Source: Stenopsyche tienmushanensis (lineage: Eukaryota; Arthropoda; Insecta; Trichoptera; Stenopsychidae). Taken from it: 64,000 bases of DNA. The stretch spans positions 1,302,001 through 1,366,000 of the forward strand of contig WACJ01000519.1 in NCBI GenBank assembly GCA_008973525.1, read 5' to 3'. This document shows positions 45,716 to 56,860 of the stretch, piece after piece. The translations under genes were made by a program, and so were the position numbers. The first letter of the stretch is position 1. Each line of letters begins with the position of its first letter. The notes under the pieces are model-generated. The model worked only from the letters and a program-made list of their open reading frames with translations. It had not been told where the DNA came from and searched no databases.

Positions 45716-47152
45716 TGAGTATTTATCTCATACGTAACTTGTTTTATTTATATTTAAAAGTTAAACGTCCTTATTGAAATCCTTTTTTTTGCGCGTGCTA
45801 TGAAAGCACTTCAATCTATTTTTTTTTTCATCGGAGTCAGAAAAGCTTTCGATATAACGTAATATGGACCGAAAAAAATGTTCCCCGAAATATTAAAATC
45901 TGATGTTGAAAAATCCTTCCCTCCTTTCTCTTGCAGCCCGTCGGTGTTGAGTGATATCCCAGCCATCAAAGTCATCAATCTGCATCGCACCTGGCATCGC
46001 ACCAACTCCCGTCTCATCCTCTGGATGCCATCTTCCCGCCCGACTGGATAAATATGAATATTACTTCACACGCGCCATTTGATCGCGCTCATTCCTGACA
46101 TATATCAACTCTCCCCGTCTTGTTTTTTCCACGTTTCCTTATTTCGAATGCCATATTGTGTGCGCCGTTAAGACGTAATAAAACGCAAATTTATCGCCGT
46201 AGTTTTTTTAGTAGTCGTAACTCATCCCGTATATGGCAGTCGGGAAATGCGTGTTGTAATGCGCCACTTTTGAATATTTCGATCCCCTAAATATTTTCCA
46301 TCTCCTTTATGCATTCCAATTTTGCAAAACAAGCAGTTTATGCAGAAAGTGATATGGATGTGCACTTCCATGGGTGGTGCTAAGGTTTTACGGCGCTCGT
46401 GCAAAATTGCTACAAAACGGACTACGAGCTACCGTGTCCCTGTCTGAAAATGTATCTAATTTATTTTAAGTCATTATTCAGGACCGGGACAAGGAGTTCT
46501 TAGGTATTCAGGATAGCTCCAGCAATCTCATAAACTATGAAGAAGACAAATTTTCAATCATGAATTTATTGCCCCATCAAAAATCAATGTTTAACCATTT
46601 CAATAGATGGGCGCGTTCTTGTGTAATCGAGGGCAGGGCTATAGGTATACTTAAATTACGAGTTCTGCAAATAAATATCAATATTATAACAACTAAATAC
46701 ATTTATTTAGCCAAATCTATACAATATTTTTTTAAAACTACTACTTTGTGGTATGTGCTCAGTAAGCATATTATTTCAATAAGGACGCTTAAAAATTATT
46801 AAATTGTAACGACCATTTTGTTAAAGCAACATCTATTACATCACAATCGTCCTGCCGAGCTGACTATTCGACATTTGGTAGCCAAATTTGAGTCAATCAG
46901 TTCGTCTTAAAACAAACGCACAATAGGGCTGTAACAAAACGCGACACATAAGTTGTGAGTCTGTTTGGAAGAGTTTCCAATTAAGTCGTAGGATCCGACC
47001 AATCGTCTTGGCCGCGGGTAGGCATGGTTTTCCAACCAACTATGGTCTTTATCTTGGCGTAATAATAAAGACGTAAAACCGACATTCGTGTTTTTATCAC
47101 TCACGTTTCCCTCCTATGTGGACCTCTTCTACGAACCGATAATGAACGAACC
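45716..47152. other. Gene-empty spacer
   Basis: Includes family Q at 46778-46838, a block 45720-45785 similar to 56080-56140, and an acceptor-like CTTTCTCTTGCAG near 45935 followed by a short open frame that I do not call. Confidence 0.4.
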
Positions 47153-47509
47153 TGTAACGTTTCTCAGTGTGCGTCACCTTCGCCGTTTGCGGTCCAGCCA
47201 CACAGACACCGGCGGTAGGCGAGAAGGTTTCTTCCCGCAGATTCCCGGGCGATTACCGGTCCGTTCCTTATCGGACACGATGAGACGTGGAGGACGGAAT
47301 GTACGCGGTGTAAAAATGAAACGCGATAATATGGTTACGCAATCTTTATTTCGTGGGACCACGTGTCGCGGAGCCGCAAGGCAGAGTTCACAAACAGTAC
47401 GCGCGCTCGCTCTCTCCTTGCGGAACTGGATCTCGCTCCTACTCGTGAGCAGAGCACCGCCGCGTTGCGCGCGCACCCTTTCTTCCCCCTCCCCGCGTTC
47501 CACGCTACA
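47153..47509 (-). mobile_element. Solo LTR family C, AACC target duplication
   Basis: 357 bp. Plus strand runs TGTAACGTTTCTCAG to CCACGCTACA; read on minus it starts TGTAGCGTGG. Flanked by AACC at 47149-47152 and 47510-47513. AATAAAG on minus (CGAAATAAAGATTGCG) is the poly(A)-type signal. Matches 22876-23169 and part of 51945-52185. Confidence 0.85.
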
Positions 47510-47519
47510 AACCCAAGGA

Positions 47520-47904
47520 GTTCATCTTTTAGAAATCATAAACTTTAGGGCGGGACGGGACATGGGTGCTTACCTATTTAAAATTGGCAAGGAGGACTCG
47601 ACAAAGTGTCACCAGATGATAGGGAGAAGTGTGAGAACAATGACCAAAACGAAAGAAAAGTGGGAAGCGTGGACTAATTTCGCTAATGAGGTCATGTGGA
47701 AGAAAGAAAACAGAGAAAAAACTAGAAGAGTGAATACCGGTTCATAAAAAAATAAGCCCACCCCCTTGAAGCAATGCGAAAGCGGATTCCAAGGGGGTCG
47801 GTGGAGAAAAAAGGATGAGGGTTTTAGTGGATAAGAATCCCAAACTACCATGTTTTTTAACCATGATGTCTTGTTGAATATTTCCCCCTCCTAAGAGAAG
47901 GAAA
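47520..47904 (+). pseudogene. R1-like LINE ORF2 end and 3' UTR
   Basis: GAYLFKIGKEDSTKCHQMIG then WEAWTNFANEVMWKKENREK ends at a stop, like other R1 C-termini. The 3' UTR carries TTTTAGTGGATAAGAATCCC and AAACTACCATG, as near 26380. An LTR sits directly upstream. Confidence 0.6.
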
Positions 47905-48030
47905 AAAATGTATATAGAGTAGAGGTGGGCAAAATCAACCACGACAGTTTGCTTATCAAACCTTGCTGTGGTGGCCCAGCTAATATGAGTTGGGTGCGCA
48001 GATTACCCTGTGCTAAAAAGTGCATACAAA
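47905..48030 (+). repeat. Repeat family F, short copy after a LINE 3' end
   Basis: AGAGTAGAGGTGGGCAAAAT, GTTTGCTTATCAAACC and CAGCTAATATGAGTTGGGTG match 36960-37030. It follows the LINE 3' UTR and a short A-run directly. Confidence 0.55.
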
Positions 48031-49769
48031 AGAGAAGAACGGCTCGAGGGATTCTATGAGTCAGCATCCGTGCCATATGACATGTCCAGTGAAGGCGACG
48101 AGCTCGGACGAATCTTGTGATCAACACTTGGTCGTACATGTCCATGACCTCTTGCGTCGACCTCTCATGCCTATGGGGTCTGAGGTTTCGTCCCGGAGGG
48201 ATCCAAAAATTTAAATATTGAACGAAATCACCGTTGAACAGTAGATGGATCACATGACAGGAGAAGATCCCTCGAGCCATCTTTGATTCAGGTGCGAGTT
48301 ATGACAAACACACAAATAATTAAAATTCAACGACGATGAGCTTCTGTTCACATCAAATTTATTAACCTATTTAGTCTAAAGTCATCGATCTGTAAAAATA
48401 TTTCAATTCAGTAGGAACACCAACAAATAATAAGCAAGTAACATGTCAATTTTTGTCATAAATATTTAGTATGTGACTCCGTGGGAACGCACACTACTAT
48501 CAAAGCTGATACAATTTAGATTATATTTTTTAAAACAACAATCATTGATTTCAAGACTGTTTCAATATTATTATAATTAAACGCCATCCTCTAAGAATTT
48601 AATTTTGGCTCTTGTGATCCCCCGTTTTAAATTGAATTTATTAAATGAATCACGATCTCAATTCAAATATTTACAGACTTGCAAGCAAACAGTCTCTCGC
48701 AAGATAATATTCTCCAGCGACTTCTCTTTGCCTTATTCAAATTCAAATAATGTCTACTTTGCCCCAGTGCATATGCACAAACATTTGGGTCGTTATTAGC
48801 GCTTGCCTAATAAGTTTTAAAATACCATTAGCAAATTGTTTTTCCATTTCAATTTAGCCAAGTGTAATTTCGATATCTCGTCCATTAAAGTGTCAAATTC
48901 ACGTCTGAAAGGAGGGCGGTCCTCGAAGACCAGAAATTTCGGAGTAAAAATCGACTCTCACATGTCGCTTTGTCCTATAAAAGTCTCTCAAGATGACAGC
49001 CAAGTACAAAGTTCCGCGGAGGAGCAATGAGAGCTCCGATTGCCGGCCTGTCTATCGGACAACCTATTACGACGGTTGGGATCTACGAAGAAAGCTAAAA
49101 AGTTCCCGTGGGAGTATGGAGCGAACCACTCCAGCTGAATGTTAGCAAGAGTGAAAGGTCGAAAGAAATTGATTGCTTCTCGTATTACACGCGGATAAAG
49201 AAATATGTCGGATCGGAGAGCAGAAAATGGTTTGAGAAGATTCGGCCCGGTGGTGATGCTTCAATTAAGAACGAAAATGAGATCCGGTTTCGAAAACATA
49301 GCATCGTTGGTGATTTTTCAAATCAATATTCTTTACAGGCCATTCTTTTAGTATGAATTATTATTTTAGAGCAGTCTCTGACAAATTACGTTTAAAATTA
49401 GATGCGCGCGCATCCCTAAATGATCAGAGCAGCCGGCATATCCTCTGCCGTAGATTTATGCATGCAAAGTAGATTCAATTTTATTTCTTAGTTAATCAAA
49501 AAGACACACATATAAAGCTAAATTTTGTTCTTTCCAAAACATTTATATTAATGAGATGAGAGCAGCGTTTATTTCGATAGTGCCAAAAATACGTGCCGTT
49601 TTTGCTTCCATTTAGAAATTTTATCAAAAAAATAAAGGGATAAGTGTTTTAATGGAATAACGCTTTTCTCCGCAGTCCATGCAGAATAACAATTATATAT
49701 TTATTCTATGTGGTAGGTAAAAGTTTTGGGTCTCGCTCGCGACCCTAAAAAAAATGCGTGCCCACAGAT
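48031..49769. other. Gene-empty spacer
   Basis: ACATGTCCATGAC at 48136 is one of five dispersed copies. The 82-codon frame at 49108-49356 has no motif. 49500-49650 is weakly repeated at 59195-59310. Confidence 0.4.
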
Positions 49770-49985
49770 TGTTACCGACCACTAGAGGACCCGATGCCCT
49801 AAATGCCCTAAAATTAGAGGGAGTGGCCACAAGGTGTCCAAGCGGTCCGAGTTTCGGATCGCTGACTCATCGAAAAAGTGTTTCGCGAACGGACGCCATG
49901 CCCGATCCATAGAACATGGCCTATGTCCATGAAAAATATCCGCACGGACACTCCAAAGTCGGTGATACCCCAAACCTAACTAAGA
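49770..49985 (-). mobile_element. R1-like LINE 3' fragment
   Basis: Minus frame includes AIRNSDRLDTLWPLPLILGH, matching the RKVDRLDT-type tail, with GGCCACAAGGTGTCC. It lies about 120 bp beyond the 3' end of the odorant receptor. Confidence 0.6.
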
Positions 49986-50103
49986 TTTTTTTGTCAATTT
50001 CACCATATTCTTATTAGATCCAATGCCTGTATAATTTAACATTTAAAAATATATAATTAAGCTAATTTAAAACAAAACTATATGAATTTAAACCCCATTT
50101 TCT

Positions 50104-52900
50104 TCAATTCTTCATGTTGCGTATCACGGCGAATCCATTGTATGACCATTTCAGGAGCTGAAAAAATATTTAAATATTTTGGGACGGCTTTCGGGCATTT
50201 TTTGTCGGCTTTTCGCCAAATTGGATCGGGTTTTCAAACGCAAATTGACTTACATTAGTGAATGTGTCCAATGATAGAATAAAAATCTTCCCCGCCGTAA
50301 GCCTAAGAGGTCTTTTAATTCTCTCCCTGAATATTTTGAGACTCCTCTTAACGTCTTCCGGATAATCTACCCAGTGGCTGTTAAAGACTGCTTTTTGCAG
50401 ATATTCACTCTAAAAAACACGTGCAAAAAATTGGCTTTGATTTTTTGTTAATGGAATGTAAAATACACTAAAATATATTGACCTTCCATATGACTTCATC
50501 TCCGAACCAACACAACATGAAAACTTCAGACATCATGCAACAAAAATAAACCAAAGTCCATAACAATTGCATGGGATGACTCAAAGGATCTTCAATCTGA
50601 AACATAATAATTTATTTGACAATCACAAAAAATTAATAAACTCTATATATTATTAAAATGTTGCATAAGTCATCAGCTCTTTATTTTCATTGCTGTAATT
50701 CAATCACATCTTTCATATGTTCTCTATTCCTTCTTAAGTATAGAACGTCATGAAAAAAGTTATGGATAGACAACCAACAACGTTTACTCAAAGTATTCAT
50801 GCCAAAAAAGTGGGGTTTTTGTATTTGTTTTTTTTTTTTTGTAAGAAATCATATTAACACCTAATAAATTAAGTCGAATTTTAGCCACAATGGATACAAG
50901 ATCATACTCCCGCATGACAATGCTACTTTCACGTCGAAAAATGTTATATAAGAACTTAGTAACTTAGCATGCATTGACAAATTTTTACCGTCAAAGTCCG
51001 ATTCGTTTTCCAAGCTCTAAATGTTGCTTAGGAAAATATCGAAATTTACAAGTTGACATTTGGGTTTTAAGTCGCTTTAGGTGGCTTTTTCGGGTTGCTG
51101 TCCACTCAACTGACTGTGGATTTTTCTCTGAAGTGTAGTAATGGGTCCATATTTTATCCATTATCACATATGCGCTGAAACAGCTCCAATCAGCGCTCTG
51201 GATTGTCGAAACGTCCTTGATTTGATCGAACATGAGCAAACGCGGTACCCACTTTGAACAGAGCTTTTTCATGTACAAATCACATACGGACTTATTGAAT
51301 GATGTATTATGATGAAAACTTATGCATCACCTTAATAATGAATTGATTGTAAAATTGTGAACTTACTGAAAGTATTTGGATTCCTATAAGACAAATTACT
51401 AATCCACTGAGCATGAACTGAATAGCAGCGGCTGCACTAAACGCATCTTCCACTTTGGATATATAGCTGTGGATATAGAAGTATGCTTTAAATGCAGTAA
51501 ATAGCTGCAATATGTGCGCCAAAATAATGATTGCTCGAAAATTTAAAATGAATACCTCACTATGCTTTTGTGGTGTTTAATGAATTCGCCGAGCTTTTCC
51601 CTGATAGTACTTCCAAACAATATATTGTTACTCGTAACTTTTACATCCAGACTTAGTGCCCGAGTGCCGACATATTTTTCTCTATATGCACGTTCAGAGA
51701 GCATCTGAATATTTTCCATATTAAATGCCAAAATGTCCAGTTGACCGACTAAAAAATGTTATCAGGTTAAATTAAATCTATTCACAACATTTGTAAATTT
51801 TACTGTATTCATTACCATTTTATGGAACCTAACTTTTATTCATATTGTTGAATCGAATACACTGTGAAATTTTATTTTAGGTATGTTTGATAATTCACTT
51901 TACATTTCGTAACCTACTAGCGATTTTAATAATTATTTGAAAAGAAACGTAGTGAGTGGTTTATTGCTTCAGGCCACGTGTAGTGCGAGCCAAAGGCCAA
52001 GGATCCAAAAGTACGCGCACACTCTCTCTCGCCTCGAAGACCAACTGTCTCTTTCTATTTTATGAGCGGAGCTTAACTACCGTATTGCGTGAACATCCTT
52101 CCCCTCCCCGACTCGCCGCCCAAGCTTCATTTCACCAGATCAATATGCGCCAACATGGTGCATCCGTTAAACGTCTCGCATAACAGAAATGAATTTCAAT
52201 TAAATACAAGCATTTTTTGATCTTATATAAATGTTGTAACCTTAATTTCTGGATGACCTTTTTTGTTAATCAAATATGAGTATATTATCTTATATACAGA
52301 ACGAAATAAATGCAAATTTCACCAAAATGACAATGAGAAACGATCTTGTCAGTATTTGGAAAACAGATGAATAGATTAGTCAAGCAAATTTGCAATCCAA
52401 AACGTTTCGGATATCAACGAATTTAGCAAAGTAACTTACGAGCTTGCGCTATGAATGCCGGCATAATGGTATCCAAAACTCCGTCGACGAGCACAACTGC
52501 AGTTTTGGAATAAATTTGCATCAAATATACAATCTGGTATGCCGGCGTAGACAAGACGTCGAAAAAAGGATACTTGACGTTCGTCGGCAGGACTTGGAAT
52601 CCTTCCGTTATTGGCATTATGCATCCAACTGAAACGCTTTCATTGAAAAAAGAAAACAAGCTTGCAAATCTATCCGATTCGATACTACCTGCGATCGCTA
52701 CCAGGCACATGTACAGATATCCTTTGGATACAAAACGTCCTTTCCATATTGCCTTCTGGATGAATTCAACGTGTTCTGGCTCGGTGGCATAAAATTCATC
52801 GCTCTTCAGATGCTGTATGAGGGATTGTACTTTTTTCTTGTTGTATAGAAAGATGATTAGCTTGAAACCCATATAAGCCTCGCTCAGCATTAAATACAGT
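50104..52900 (-). CDS. Odorant receptor (7tm_6), six exons, 5' exon(s) not found
   Basis: Insect odorant receptors are seven-helix, inverted-topology ligand-gated channel subunits that pair with Orco in olfactory neurons. Exons on minus: 52900-52440, 51748-51556, 51466-51367, 50596-50483, 50409-50254 and 50157-50104 (stop). All junctions are GT/AG and all phases agree, giving about 358 open codons. Family signs: KLIIFLYNKKKVQSLIQHL (helix 2 region), QALGQLDILAFNMEN, IQFMLSGLVICLIGIQILS, the Cys-Trp-Phe-Gly block CWFGDEVIWKSEYLQKAVF, RPLRLTAGKIFILSLDTFTN and the terminal LLKWSYNGFAVIRN. Length is about 40-60 residues short of family norm. The first exon enters in mid-codon after TTTTAG, so at least one upstream exon is missing; the adjoining DNA is transposon. 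It could be a live gene with a distant first exon or a 5'-lost pseudogene. Confidence 0.85.
50991..51300 (-). pseudogene. mariner fragment in an odorant receptor intron
   Basis: Minus frame YMKKLCSKWVPRLLMFDQ, then SADWSCFSAYVIMDKIWTHY, the region around the first catalytic motif with DETW degraded to DKIW. It lies between exons 51367 and 50596. Confidence 0.75.
51945..52185 (-). mobile_element. LTR family C, truncated, in an odorant receptor intron
   Basis: GGTTTATTGCTTCAGGCCAC, a GTACGCGCACACTCTCTCTC block and CCTTCCCCTCCCCGACTCG parallel 47370-47500. No duplication found. Confidence 0.55.
52188..52262. repeat. Repeat family L
   Basis: Second copy of 8525-8605, in the intron between the first two recovered odorant receptor exons. 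Confidence 0.5.
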
Positions 52901-52952
52901 CTAAAATTATGCAATTAAAACATTATAAGAATAACCAGATACTATATTTTAA

Positions 52953-53060
52953 CTACGCGCATGCGCCGCACCATCTTTACTGTATGCGTGCAAAGCAACT
53001 AATATACTAAGTACACGCCTATTTTATTATATGTTACACAACACACATCTTAGCAAACAA
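52953..53060 (-). mobile_element. LTR family D, partial
   Basis: CGCATGCGCCGCACC, GCCTATTTTATTATAT and GTTACACAACA parallel 20715-20830. It sits directly upstream of the first recovered odorant receptor exon. Confidence 0.55.
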
Positions 53061-53077
53061 TTTCGCGATGCGTTAAG

Positions 53078-54730
53078 TTATAGCGTCAACCACGAAGGTT
53101 CTTGGATCAGTCCAAAATCCTCGTAGTATTCACTTCGGGTTGTTTTTGTGCCAAAACTGGAACAGAACGCTTTAAAAGCGCTGAAGGCACCAAGACGGGT
53201 TACCGAGTCTTTGTATCCGACGGATCTCTTACAAGGCCCGCGAACACGGTGCAGAAGCGTCCACAGAATGTGATCTGCGTCCATGCGCGAGTCCTCACAT
53301 GAGCAATCCGACCTAACTGCTAGACCCAGTCTCATCAGGTGGGCACTGAAATGATCGTGACCTGTTAAGAACTAGGAGACTCAATGAGTCAGGCTTGCCC
53401 ATCTCCACCATGTGGCCAATTTTCCAAAAGCATTTGGCAGCGCTAAGTTGGAGTTGAAGGTCCAGTGGAAAGATACCAGCTAGGATAGACAGGCTGTATG
53501 TAGCCACAGTTTTGTAGAGTTTCTTTGTTTTTGACGTCCATGTACCTCCAGGCCCGCACTGCGATCGGTTTACACCAGTCATCGCAGACACATACTTGTA
53601 ATTAAAAAATTACGCACCAGGCCTAAAAGTCATTAATCAGGGGGTGTTGCTGGGAACATTATCCTGCTCCACCGAGGCAAGTACTTAGAGGGAAATTAGG
53701 GAATTGAATAAGAGCTTGTGTGATTTGCCTTTGCCTCAATGGTAACGTTCCTACTGCAGTATCCCAATTTGTGGGCCCAAGCTCCTGCTACATATGTGGC
53801 GACTCTTGCATAAATAGCATCATAGACGATATGCAGGCTACGTCCACTAAGTCCCCAGTCAGCCTTGACTAGTCTTCTCATTTTGGCGTGAGCTTTGACT
53901 GCCTTCGCGGTCGTGTCTCTCACGCACTGTCCAAAATGTCAACCCTCCGCTAATATCACCCCCCAGGTACGTAATTTCTCTCCGGAAGGGAATCGATTCT
54001 CCTCCTAGCTTGATGCAGGGATATCTCTTCCTGAGGTTACCTTTCAGTATGAATCCAAAGTGAGTTTATTATAAGAGCTCCATTGCCAAAGCAACTGGGT
54101 GGATTCGTTGACCTGCTCTTCAATGTGTCTTCTAGTGTTTCCGCAGACTGTGAGAGTTAGATCGACCGCATAGGCGACCAGTTCATAGCTATCGAATTGC
54201 ATTATAGAGAAGACGTCGTCCACGTTCCAAATCAGTGGGCCCAAAACTGAACCTTGTGGGCAGCCCTTTGAAAGTTTTCGCTTCACTAGTTTCCCTCCTG
54301 CCTGGGCGATGACTAACCTGTTCAACAAATAACTCCTGATTGGGTTGATCGAATTTGCGGAAACTCCGTTTTTTTTAGCTTTACTATGATCATCTCCCAT
54401 CAGGTGTTGTCGAACGCTCCCAGAAAGTCTAAAAATATCGCGGTGAAGTATTTGCTCCTTTAGCTATCTATAGTACACAGCACTTTTTCTATGGATTTTT
54501 CAGGTTGAAAGCCAAACTGATTGTCTGCCAGCGGTTTTGTGCCAAGCTCAGACCTACTGATACTGATTTTTTGTAGAACTTTCCCCAACAATGACAGGAG
54601 AACAATGATCCTGTAAGATTTTGGGTAATTTGCTGTTCTATTACACTTTGATTCGGGCATTACCACTACTAGTCCTATTTTCAGCAGTCAGGGAAAACAC
54701 CGCTTGCAGATGTAGTATAGGTCAATTTCA
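53078..54730 (-). pseudogene. R1-like LINE ORF2, RT to C-terminus
   Basis: On minus, in order: YPKSYRIIVLLSLLGKVLQK with NQFGFQPEKS (RT motifs 1-2), ISANSINPIRSYLLNR-type region, GCPQGSVLGPLIWNV (motif 4), YELVAYAVDLTL (palm box, usually YADDL, here with one catalytic Asp replaced by Val), then VKADWGLSGRSLHIVYDAIY and finally FLTGHDHFSAHLMRLGLAV with a Cys-rich end. Stops occur between blocks. It is the same family as 9060-9930. The catalytic loss makes it inactive. Confidence 0.85.
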
Positions 54731-55852
54731 ATTTGCGAGAACGCCCTTTTCACCAGATACCCATCGATTCTATCTAATCCGGGTGATTTCTTTAGGTTTA
54801 GCTTTTTTACTATCTTTGGCAACCTCATCCAGATCGAAGAGCATTTGTACAAGCAGTGTACAAGTATTTTAAGTCATACTTTTGCTTGCTTGTAATATTT
54901 GGTATATATTTTTTATGTGTGTTTGTTTAATCCGTATAGGCTCCAATACCATGTATACGATTGCGATGAAACTTTGGCGAGTTGTTGTTTGCATACCCGT
55001 GAAGGTTTTTGAATTAGTACAACCATTGTTTGTGTGTGCAATTTGGTTGGATTTGGACGTACTCAGTAATTCCAGCTCAAAAACTCAATTTTACCAATAG
55101 ATCTTATTAGCCCAATTTAAGAGCATCCAAAGGATACATCTCATTCTTCTTGGTGTGCACTGTAGGTATTATCCCGATGAATGCTTTCTGCCGAGCTGAT
55201 GCCCTGAGGCCATTGGATAATCGGGACGATTGATTCTGGAGCTGTACCTCGTCGGCCTGGATAAAAAATATCCGAAACATGAGTACCGAATGGGATGTTC
55301 CCAAACCGAATTACGCCATGCGATTTGGGATAAACAAGAAGGCATTCTCGTCGAAAACTCAATTTGCGAAACGTATTTCTGCTCGAAGGTAAACGTGGAA
55401 AATTTCTTCCCGCAGTATGCATGAAATGAAAAATTTCAATTTTAGCAAAACTTTGTCTACGTCTGCGGCTTAAGTTGGCATGGAAGATAATAAGCTTTCC
55501 AGATTCCAAACAGAAAGTTATTTGCTCGACCGTCTTCGATGCTATTCTTTTTTAATCATACCAAAATGTTTTCACTAATGTCTGCATATTAGGTGATTTC
55601 GTTTAAGTTGTCGTTTTTTAAACGATCTGACAATCGGTCATCCTTTGCTCGTTGATACCTGATGACATGCTCTTCAGTTAATCTGTGCCAGATGAGGAAG
55701 ACAACCATAGGAAGATGATGATGAAGAATACTGAAATTTCACCAAATTCTGGAACTCTAAACTATTTATCAGCTACCATTCACATCTATCTAGCTTCAAA
55801 TAATTGTAAATGATTTCATCTTGTCATGAAGACTGTAAATTTTGTAATAATA
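54731..55852. other. Spacer
   Basis: 54930-55040 has a CGATTGCGATGAAACTTTGGC stretch reminiscent of the Helitron 5' region. The overlapping frames at 55107-55509 have no motif. No odorant receptor N-terminal exon was recognised here. Confidence 0.4.
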
Positions 55853-55856
55853 TTAG

Positions 55857-56030
55857 GTCCTCCTGAAAGAAATCTGTTATTCACACAGCGCATGCCACGA
55901 TAGACATTCTACACAAACGATTTGAGGGCATGTTTCGAAAATCCCAAAAGTCATCGAAAATTGGACCTCCCGAATACGTGCCACCAAGCAAAGCCGCGAC
56001 GGATATTTGAACGACATTATATTCCATACT
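55857..56030 (+). mobile_element. mariner 5' end
   Basis: TTAGGTCCTCCTGAAAGAAA after TA, then CACACAGCGCATGCC and CCTCCCGAATACGTGCCACC. The terminus is that of the MITE at 4372-4717, but the following sequence is longer mariner-type DNA also seen at 41795. Confidence 0.6.
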
Positions 56031-56319
56031 TAATGCCATAAAATATTCTTTAAAATTAATTTAAAAAATGAGCGGATATCTCACACACAACTTGTTTTAT
56101 TTACATTTAAAAATCGAACGTCCATATGAAACGCCCTAATAAAAACTTTTAAAAAATAACATTGAATTTATAAGTAATTGAAGTTTCTTGGATGTGTTCT
56201 TATATGATTATGGACAGATTAATACAACCTTTCAAAACAGAAAGGCTTCCCACCCCTGATTAAAATGTTAGAATATGTTTAGCTCACCCTTCTGCAACCT
56301 TTGCCACGTCACCCCCTGT

Positions 56320-56523
56320 GTGATAGAGATAAATTATTTCACCCCCGACTGGAAATATGCTCAACATCCACCATATTATCAATCTGTAGATCATCAATGC
56401 CCAGAATATTATCGACGAAACGGTAGAACTGGAATACCATTGTCCGAAGAACTTGAACCAAAACTTGTGAATCGATATGAATCTATTCGGATTGGTTTGC
56501 ACAGTCGGTACTATCATTTCTAA
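56320..56523 (+). CDS. Unrecognised open segment ending in a stop
   Basis: Plus frame with INYFTPDWKYAQHPPYYQSV, CPEYYRRNGRTGIPLSEEL and PKLVNRYESIRIGLHSRYY, stop at 56521. Residue mix looks coding-like, with no internal stop over about 66 codons. No domain is recognised and no good acceptor precedes it. A transposon fragment or exon is possible. Confidence 0.25.
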   Translation: MIEINYFTPDWKYAQHPPYYQSVDHQCPEYYRRNGRTGIPLSEELEPKLVNRYESIRIGLHSRYYHF

Positions 56524-56675
56524 AACAGATATATTTTAGCCCTTTGATTAGTGAGTTTATTTTTGTAATGCGCACGTTTCACATGGATACAAAAAAGGGT
56601 ACAATGTCCACGATATACAGATTGTTTGGCGCGTGGACTGACAATTTTTTTTTGAGGTTAGGCGAATCTTTTTTG

Positions 56676-56860
56676 CATGTCCCCAGGCCAAGAAATTCAG
56701 CAGTGTCAGGAGACCATACGGGCCACGGAATAGGGCACGTCCCCAGACAAGGAAATCCAATAGTGTCAGGTCTGGAGACCGTGCGAGCCACAGAATAGGG
56801 CACGTCCCTAGGCAAAGAAATTCAGCGGTGTCAGATCTGGAGCCTGGCAAACTGGCACCT
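56676..56860 (-). repeat. Tandem 60-65 bp unit from a transposase motif
   Basis: Units start at 56676, 56736 and 56801 (CATGTCCCCAGGCCAAG, CACGTCCCCAGACAAGG, CACGTCCCTAGGCAAAG). On minus each encodes a form of RSPDLTxLDFLxWG, a motif common in Tc1/mariner-related insect transposases, which normally occurs once per protein. Further minus sequence to 56560 continues a degraded transposase. Confidence 0.6.

Noticed and set aside
45935..46050. Acceptor-like CTTTCTCTTGCAG followed by an open frame, as third exon of the candidate membrane gene
   Set aside because: The phase needed (0) gives a stop after five codons; only another phase stays open, so it does not fit the donor at 44040.
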